64,000 nucleotides of DNA from contig CAMCAZ010000008.1 in assembly GCA_945872795.1 (NCBI GenBank), positions 1 to 64,000 of the forward strand, in the 5' to 3' direction. Position numbers and translations under genes: made by a program. The DNA comes from Chryseobacterium gleum (GTDB lineage Bacteria > Bacteroidota > Bacteroidia > Flavobacteriales_F > PHOS-HE28). Positions 59,253-64,000 of the stretch are shown piece after piece; the first letter of the stretch is position 1; the number at the start of each line of letters is the position of its first letter. The notes below the pieces were generated by a model. The model did no database searches. It had not been told where the DNA came from and saw only the letters and a program-made list of their open reading frames with translations.

Positions 59253-60032
59253 TCAACCCTTCAAGATCCCACTGAAGTAGGCCGGTGACCGCAGCAGCCG
59301 GCTGCCGTACCAGCTGAACAGCTCGCCGTCCACGATCCGGACCGGCGTCCCGGGGCAGATCATGTTCAGCTCCTCGATGTGCTTCTCCTTGAACGGATAG
59401 GGCTCGGAGGAGAGCAGGATGATGTCGGGGTCTGATTCGGCCAGCTCCTGGGGCGTGACCTCCGGGTAGCGCGCATCGCCCTCGTCGAACACGTTCTGCA
59501 GGCCACAGCGCATCAGCATGTCGTTGATGAAGGTGCCATGGCCGGCCACCATGAAGGGCTCGCGCCAGATGAGGTAGGCTGCGGTATAGCTCGGGTCCAA
59601 GGGGCGAAGGGTGCTGAAAGCCTGGGAGATCTCCGTTACCAAGGACGCGGCTTTTAAGGGTGAGCCGGTGAGCTCGCCCACGCAAGTGATCATGTCCAGC
59701 GCACCGGGCAGGTCGCGGATATCGCTCATCCACACCGGGAACTCCTTGGCCAGGGCTTCGATGTCCTTCCGCTCGTTCTCCTCCTTGTTGCCGATGATCA
59801 GGTCGGGCTTCAGTGCGCGCACCTTGTCCATGTCCACCTTCTTGGTGCCACCCACGCGGTGCTTGGTCTTGAACCAGGTCTCCGGGTGCACGCAGAACTT
59901 GGTGATGCCGACCACGCGTTCGCCCAGGCCCAGGTCGTAAAGCAGTTCGGTCTGCGAGGGCACGAGGGAGATGATGCGCTGGGGGGCGGCAGGCACGTTG
60001 ATGGTGCGGGCCATTTGGTCGGTGGAGAGCAT
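59253..60032 (-). CDS. helical-backbone metal receptor / cobalamin-type binding protein
   Basis: 259 residues. Pattern PQRIISLVPSQTELLYDLGL, VVGITKFCVHP, VDMDKVRALKPDLIIGNKEEN and the C-terminal SDPDIILLSSEPYPF fits the BtuF/FecB-type clamshell family. There is no signal peptide: the sequence starts MLSTDQMARTINV and is soluble from the outset, so it would act in the cytoplasm or be exported by an unknown route. No ABC permease or ATPase is adjacent. Ligand (cobalamin, metal chelate) cannot be set. This cytoplasmic version is frequent in Bacteroidota. Confidence 0.82.
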   Translation of the reverse strand: MLSTDQMARTINVPAAPQRIISLVPSQTELLYDLGLGERVVGITKFCVHPETWFKTKHRVGGTKKVDMDKVRALKPDLIIGNKEENERKDIEALAKEFPVWMSDIRDLPGALDMITCVGELTGSPLKAASLVTEISQAFSTLRPLDPSYTAAYLIWREPFMVAGHGTFINDMLMRCGLQNVFDEGDARYPEVTPQELAESDPDIILLSSEPYPFKEKHIEELNMICPGTPVRIVDGELFSWYGSRLLRSPAYFSGILKG

Positions 60033-60037
60033 GGTCG

Positions 60038-60751
60038 CTAGTTTTCTTCCGCCTTGAATAGCCTAAGCACGCTGTCCACTTTGAATACAAGGCGGTCGCC
60101 TGTTAGAGCGGCACGCTCGTCACCGTGGGGGATAACAGCTTTCAGCCGTGAACTGAATACACGCATCACCGTGTCGCAGGGATACACTTCGGAAACGATG
60201 GCCTGTTCTCCTGCGAGGTAATAAGCCCATTGGTCGCGTTCTCTGGCAGTAAGCAGATCCATCCATGCAGAAAGGAACTCCTCCGGCCTCTTGAACAGGT
60301 AGGAGGTCCCCATGTTGCCCACGCCTTCCGAATAGTACCCATCGGACCATTTCAGCGTTCGTGAGACAATCCAGAAGTAAAACCAGCGTGTTCGCGAATC
60401 GCATCCGTTCACCATGCTATCCAATAGCATCAGGGCCTCCGCGTCCTTGGAAAGGTCAGGCTTCCCCCCATCCGCAATGAGGCGTGCCATGGGTGGAACA
60501 TTGTGGTCGAGCATGTAGTCGGCGGCAAGATCTTCGGCGGTGACCGGTATGCAGCAGTTCAAAGCGACCTCGGTCAGCAAGGTGTCCGCAGCGGCCACCT
60601 CGCCCTTCGCCGTACCAATCCCGACCGTGTTTTCCGAACTATTATTCTGGGGTTTTTCAACACAGCCCACAAGGAACACAACGAACAACCCCAGCACGAC
60701 CAGGACCGCCACACCGACCCACGTGTTGTCCCGTGAACGCGATTCTAACAT
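60038..60751 (-). CDS. putative lipoprotein of unknown function
   Basis: 237 residues from the ATG at 60751 (MLESRSRDNTWVG). The frame is open to 60844 but that part is not signal-like and reaches the transposase gene. A hydrophobic stretch, VAVLVVLGLFVVFLVGC, ends in a lipobox LVGC at about residue 31. The mature part has CCIPVTAEDLAADYM, two further cysteines (VNGCDS, YPCDTV) and a W-rich middle (RTRWFYFWIVSRTLKW). No family recognised. Probably lipid-anchored in the periplasm. Ends 5 bases before the binding-protein start, so co-transcription is likely. Confidence 0.65.
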   Translation of the reverse strand: MLESRSRDNTWVGVAVLVVLGLFVVFLVGCVEKPQNNSSENTVGIGTAKGEVAAADTLLTEVALNCCIPVTAEDLAADYMLDHNVPPMARLIADGGKPDLSKDAEALMLLDSMVNGCDSRTRWFYFWIVSRTLKWSDGYYSEGVGNMGTSYLFKRPEEFLSAWMDLLTARERDQWAYYLAGEQAIVSEVYPCDTVMRVFSSRLKAVIPHGDERAALTGDRLVFKVDSVLRLFKAEEN

Positions 60752-60840
60752 GAGGCTGTGGTTCGAGCGTACAGCAATGTGCCGAGGATTGGCAACCACC
60801 TCGACCGTGCGACCCATTTGGCCAGTTGGGGGGCGCATGG

Positions 60841-61407
60841 TCATCGCCAGTTCTTCGGGTTTTCAGCGATGTACAGCGCGATACGTCCCCATTCGCCGTT
60901 GTGTTCGCGGATGGCACGTTCGTAGAAGTTTGGCTGCCACAGCGATCTGGCAGGTGTGCCGTTCAACCGATTGACCCGTTTTGTGGTTTCTGATTTGAAT
61001 GCCCCGATGATCGCCGCCAATGAACCGCGTCGCGGTCCATGCGCGATGCGGCGGGATCCGCCCACGGCATCCGTAGATCCGCCCACGGCATCCGTAGTAG
61101 CGACCCACTGGGTCGCCGCTACGGTGCCGTTGTTTGATGTGCCGGTCAGTTCAATGATCGCATGTAAATGGTCCGGCATGATCTGCATTTCATGCAGCTG
61201 CACATGGGGGAAATGGTCCGGAATGGCACGCCAGCATTCATCAACGATACCACCGACAGCGTTCAGGTCCATGCGTGCGGTGGCATCCGTTCCGACGATC
61301 CGTCCGAACACATGCCTGCGCGGTCTTGTACCCAACGTCACGAAATAGGCGCCCTTCGTGTAGTCATGGTCGGGTAGCCGGATGTGTTTGCGGTAACGCA
61401 GGGGCAT
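60841..61407 (-). CDS. REP-associated tyrosine transposase (Y1/HUH family)
   Basis: 188 residues. IS200/RAYT-type Y1 transposase: N-terminal RLPDHDYTKGAYFVTLGT, HUH motif in QIMPDHLHAII and catalytic tyrosine in WQPNFYERAIREHNGEWGRI, ending IAENPKNW. All three features are intact. RAYT proteins act on REP-type hairpins; two similar palindromes lie here, one 40 bases before the start and one inside the gene. The middle (NNGTVAATQWVATTDAVGG, with TDAVGGS duplicated) is encoded by that palindrome and a 21-base direct repeat, and is a likely recent insertion into the reading frame. Confidence 0.9.
   Translation of the reverse strand: MPLRYRKHIRLPDHDYTKGAYFVTLGTRPRRHVFGRIVGTDATARMDLNAVGGIVDECWRAIPDHFPHVQLHEMQIMPDHLHAIIELTGTSNNGTVAATQWVATTDAVGGSTDAVGGSRRIAHGPRRGSLAAIIGAFKSETTKRVNRLNGTPARSLWQPNFYERAIREHNGEWGRIALYIAENPKNWR
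61055..61096. repeat. perfect 21-base tandem duplication in the transposase gene
   Basis: Positions 61055-61075 and 61076-61096 are identical (each begins GATCCGCCCACGG). In frame it duplicates seven residues, TDAVGGS. Confidence 0.92.
61097..61122. repeat. REP-like palindrome inside the transposase gene
   Basis: GTAGC-GACCC, loop ACT, GGGTC-GCC-GCTAC with a 3-base bulge. The core GCGACCC-N3-GGGTCGC is shared with the palindrome at 61447-61480. Confidence 0.75.
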
Positions 61408-61446
61408 GGGGCATCCGTTGTGGCTGCTGACAGGTCAGCGTGGCAT

Positions 61447-61480
61447 TTGCATTGGGCGACCCGGTGGGTCGCAGGTGCAA
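61447..61480. repeat. REP-like palindrome upstream of the transposase gene
   Basis: GCGACCC (61456-61462), loop GGT, GGGTCGC (61466-61472), framed by TTGCA (61447-61451) and TGCAA (61476-61480). It lies between the transposase start and the cbs stop, and may also act as the cbs terminator hairpin. Confidence 0.8.
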
Positions 61481-61482
61481 CG

Positions 61483-62838
61483 TCATTTCAATTTCCCGAT
61501 GATATCCTGCTTCGTCAGGATCCCATACCCGTTCGGCTGTTCCACCAGTACGGCAGGACTGCCGTTCCCCAGCTTGGCGGCCACCTCTTCCAAGGTGGCG
61601 TCCAGGCCGATCACCGGCAGGGCGGGGCCCATCACGGTGCGATTCTTCTGGTGGCGCACTTCGGCATCCTCCAGGATCGCATCGAACAGGCGGGCATCGG
61701 TGATGGTGCCTACGGGCTTCCCGTGCTCCATCACAGGCAATTGGTCGATGTTGTGCTTGCGCATCTTGTCGATGGCGATCAGCACCGGCTCATCGGCCTC
61801 CACACTGAGCAGTTGCAGGTCCTTGCCTTTCAGCAGGTCGCCGGCCGTGGGCTTCTCTTCGACCAGGAAACCGCGCTCGCGCATCCAGTCGTCGTTGAAC
61901 ATCTTGCCCACGTAGCGCGTGCCGTGGTCGTGGAAGATCACCACCACCACTTCGCCTTTCTTGAAGTTGTCCTTCAGCTGCAGCAGGCCGGCCATGGCGC
62001 TGCCCGCGCTGTTGCCCACGAAGATGGCCTCTTCCTTTACGATGCGGCGCGTCATGATGGCGGCATCGCGGTCGGTGACCTTCTCGAAATGGTCGATGAG
62101 GTCCATGTCCACGTTCTTGGGCACGAAGTCCTCGCCGATGCCCTCGGTGATGTAGGGGTAGATCTCGTTCTTGTCGAAGATGCCCGTTTCCTTCAGCTTC
62201 TTGAAGACGGAGCCGTAGGTGTCGATGCCCCAGATCTTCAGGTTCGGGTTCTTTTCCTTCAGGAATTTACCCGTGCCGCTGATGGTGCCGCCGGTGCCCA
62301 CGCCCACGATCAGGTGGTCCACCTTGCCGCCGGTCTGCTCCCAGATCTCGGGGCCCGTGCTTTCGTAGTGCGCCTGCGAGTTGCTGAGGTTGTCGTACTG
62401 GTTCGGCTTCCAGCTGTTGGGCACTTCGCGCTCCAGGCGCGAGGAGACGCTGTAGTAGCTGCGCGGGTCCTCGGGGTCCACGTTGGTGGGGCATACGATC
62501 ACTTCAGCACCGAAAGCGCGCAGGATGTCGACCTTCTCGCGGCTCTGCTTGTCCGTGGTGGTGAAGATGCACTTGTAGCCCTTGATGATGGCGCCGATGG
62601 CCAGGCCCATGCCGGTGTTGCCGCTGGTGCCTTCGATGATGGTGCCTCCGGGTTTCAGGCGACCGTCCTTCTCTGCATCCTCGATCATCTTGATCGCCAT
62701 GCGGTCCTTGATGCTGTTGCCGGGGTTGAAGGTCTCGACCTTGGCCAGTACGGTGGCCTCCACGTCCTTCACCAGACGGTTCAACTTCACCATGGGCGTG
62801 TTGCCGATGGTGCTCAGGATGTTCTCGTGGATCTTCAT
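61483..62838 (-). CDS. cystathionine beta-synthase (PLP enzyme with CBS domains)
   Basis: 451 residues from the ATG at 62838 (MKIHENILSTIGNTPMV). The frame is open to 63006, but the extension runs into the permease gene. Fold-type II PLP domain: NTPMVKLNRL, lysine in FNPGNSIKDRMA, EGTSGNTGMGLA, phosphate loop GVGTGGTISGTGKFLKE. Two CBS motifs occupy about 335-451 (LLSVEADEPVLIAIDKM, LPVMEHGKPVGTITDARL; GLDATLEEVAAKL, GILTKQDIIGKL). It condenses serine (or O-acetylserine) with homocysteine or sulphide. The CBS domains favour cystathionine beta-synthase over cysteine synthase. Confidence 0.92.
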   Translation of the reverse strand: MKIHENILSTIGNTPMVKLNRLVKDVEATVLAKVETFNPGNSIKDRMAIKMIEDAEKDGRLKPGGTIIEGTSGNTGMGLAIGAIIKGYKCIFTTTDKQSREKVDILRAFGAEVIVCPTNVDPEDPRSYYSVSSRLEREVPNSWKPNQYDNLSNSQAHYESTGPEIWEQTGGKVDHLIVGVGTGGTISGTGKFLKEKNPNLKIWGIDTYGSVFKKLKETGIFDKNEIYPYITEGIGEDFVPKNVDMDLIDHFEKVTDRDAAIMTRRIVKEEAIFVGNSAGSAMAGLLQLKDNFKKGEVVVVIFHDHGTRYVGKMFNDDWMRERGFLVEEKPTAGDLLKGKDLQLLSVEADEPVLIAIDKMRKHNIDQLPVMEHGKPVGTITDARLFDAILEDAEVRHQKNRTVMGPALPVIGLDATLEEVAAKLGNGSPAVLVEQPNGYGILTKQDIIGKLK

Positions 62839-62846
62839 TGCGGATG

Positions 62847-62854
62847 CAAAGGTA
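62847..62854 (-). promoter_or_regulatory. -7 element of the cystathionine beta-synthase gene
   Basis: TACCTTTG on the minus strand, only 8 bases before the ATG at 62838. The transcript would start almost at the start codon, giving a leaderless or very short leader; otherwise the gene depends on read-through from the permease gene. Confidence 0.5.
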
Positions 62855-62888
62855 CCCGTGTAAGCCGGAGGGTAGTGGATCTGCCGGG

Positions 62889-64000
62889 TTACGAAAATCG
62901 GATCGCCCTGGCCGGAGCGATCCGCGTGACGAGCATGCTGGGCAGGATGAGGGCTGCGATGCAGATGATGAGCGTGCCGAGGTTGAGCAGCACGATGGGC
63001 CACCATGCCAGGTCCACCGCCACCACATCCACGTAGTAGGTCTCCACGGGCAGCGTCACCAGGCCGAACTGCTGCTGGACCAAGGCCAGAGCGATCCCCA
63101 GCAGATCGCCGAGCACGATGCCCGCCCCCAGGATGTAGGCCCCGTCGATCAGGAAGATCCGGCGGATGGCGCCGTTGCTGCTGCCCAGTGCCTTGAGCAC
63201 ACCGATCATGGTGGTGCGCTCCAGGATGATGATGAGCAGGGCCGAGGTCATATTGATGATGGCTACGATGATCATCAGCAGGATCACCACCACCACGTTC
63301 TTGTCCAACAATTCCAGCCAGGCGAAGATCTCCGGGAAGCGGTCGCGCACGCTCAGGCTGCGGAGGTTCAAGGGCAGGTGGTCGCGGTACACGATGTCGT
63401 CCATGAGCATCAGGTCCTCGAAGCGGTCGATGGTCACTTCGAAACCACCGCAGTATCTGGTATGGCTTCCCCCGCTTCCCCCGCGTTCAATGGACACAGC
63501 ACCCGACGGGAACAGACCGCCGCTGCTCGTTTCATCCTTGGGCATGGTGATGCGGACCCAGGCCGTGTCAGGGATGGTCTTGTCGTGGTCCGACACGATC
63601 AGTGTAATGGTCGTATCGCCCCTCAGTTCCACGCGGTGCGGCCCTTTGCCCTCCAGATCGGTCCCCGGCCAGGTGTAGGTGTAGTAGTGGTCACCACCAT
63701 AGGCCATGCCTTCGATCGCGATGGCGGAGGATCGCATGCTGTCGCTGACCATGATCTCCGCCTTCAAACCCCACTGGGCGAAGCGTTGGATGTGCTGGAT
63801 ATCCGTGTACACCAGCGAATGATCCATCTGTTCGAGACCCGTTTCGTACAGGCCGCAGACCCGGAACTTGCGTGGCCGGATGTCGTCCTTGCCGCGGATC
63901 AGGTACACGGTGATGGTATCGTTCACCCTGATCACCAGGCGTGCAGCCATCCAACGGGAGAGCAGCATGTCGATCGGACGGGTGGGATCTTCGATCGAGG
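62889..64000 (-). CDS. ABC transporter permease of the FtsX/LolE type, partial (N-terminus off the right edge)
   Basis: The frame is open to the window edge (SIEDPTRPIDMLLSRWMA), so the ATG at 63968 is internal. It shows the periplasmic MacB-like core domain (VNDTITVYLIRGKDDIRPRKF, in pieces; VYTDIQHIQRFAQWG) and the C-terminal FtsX domain with three membrane helices: VVVVILLMIIVAIINMTSALL, IFLIDGAYILGAGIVLGDLLG and WPIVLLNLGTLIICIAALILP. The loop TTMIGVLKALGSSNGAIRRIF is the FtsX signature. This is the lipoprotein-release (LolC/E) type, consistent with the motif and arrangement; the cognate ATPase is not in view. cbs follows 50 bases downstream. Confidence 0.88.
   Translation of the reverse strand, partial: SIEDPTRPIDMLLSRWMAARLVIRVNDTITVYLIRGKDDIRPRKFRVCGLYETGLEQMDHSLVYTDIQHIQRFAQWGLKAEIMVSDSMRSSAIAIEGMAYGGDHYYTYTWPGTDLEGKGPHRVELRGDTTITLIVSDHDKTIPDTAWVRITMPKDETSSGGLFPSGAVSIERGGSGGSHTRYCGGFEVTIDRFEDLMLMDDIVYRDHLPLNLRSLSVRDRFPEIFAWLELLDKNVVVVILLMIIVAIINMTSALLIIILERTTMIGVLKALGSSNGAIRRIFLIDGAYILGAGIVLGDLLGIALALVQQQFGLVTLPVETYYVDVVAVDLAWWPIVLLNLGTLIICIAALILPSMLVTRIAPARAIRFS

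Noticed and set aside
60752-60844. Extension of the lipoprotein gene to the ATG at 60844
   Set aside because: It would overlap the transposase stop and push the lipobox too far from the N-terminus for lipoprotein export.

Overview
The window looks like a chromosomal segment of a GC-rich member of the Bacteroidota, most likely a Flavobacteriales-type lineage known mainly from environmental genomes. The evidence is: type IX secretion (T9SS) C-terminal sorting domains of both type B (the gliding-motility-associated form) and type A; promoters of the Bacteroidota form TTTG-N19-TAnnTTTG (exact before rpsU and before the tRNA cluster); near absence of Shine-Dalgarno sequences; a fused SecDF; a type III glutamine synthetase; a PorE-like OmpA protein; and families such as DUF2851 and FISUMP that are common in this phylum.

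Layout. Positions 1-12958 (minus strand) hold an ECF sigma factor, a membrane-anchored putative anti-sigma factor that itself ends in a T9SS type-B-like domain, and three giant tandem paralogous secreted proteins built from CUB-like, PKD, P-like and DGWNG modules; the last runs off the left edge inside a run of about 79-residue repeats. Malate dehydrogenase (plus) follows, then a short MITE-like element with terminal inverted repeats, an FG-GAP/VCBS protein with a T9SS type A tail (minus), and on the plus strand secDF, a tatA-like gene, glutamine synthetase III and the PorE-like protein. Positions 24965-29808 encode purM, prfA, pyrF and a DUF2851 protein, with two opposed arrays of a GATC-containing octamer between prfA and pyrF. 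A three-gene surface-protein operon (PKD/dockerin-like plus two FISUMP proteins) lies at 29855-34391, followed by a PspC-like protein, an ion channel, an RmlD-like reductase, an NSS transporter with its tiny MetS-like partner, an HhH protein, apt and an acyl-CoA dehydrogenase.

Positions 41122-56599 are the information-processing core: rpsU, xerC, hpf, four tRNAs, tuf, tRNA-Trp, secE, nusG, rplK, rplA, rplJ, rplL, rpoB, rpoC and a DUF3467 protein. From 56670 to the right edge everything is on the minus strand: a small unknown protein overlapping a patatin/outer-membrane-barrel protein, a metal-receptor-type binding protein, a lipoprotein, a REP-associated tyrosine transposase flanked and invaded by REP-like palindromes, cystathionine beta-synthase, and a partial FtsX-type permease.

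How it fits together. Sec (SecDF, SecE) exports the many signal-peptide proteins. Those with T9SS tails would then cross the outer membrane through a T9SS whose core genes are not in this window, apart from the PorE-like protein. The most suggestive unit is the sigma/anti-sigma pair placed directly upstream of the giant T9SS substrates, because the anti-sigma factor carries the same kind of C-terminal domain as the cargo. This could be a feedback sensor for T9SS export, but that is inference.
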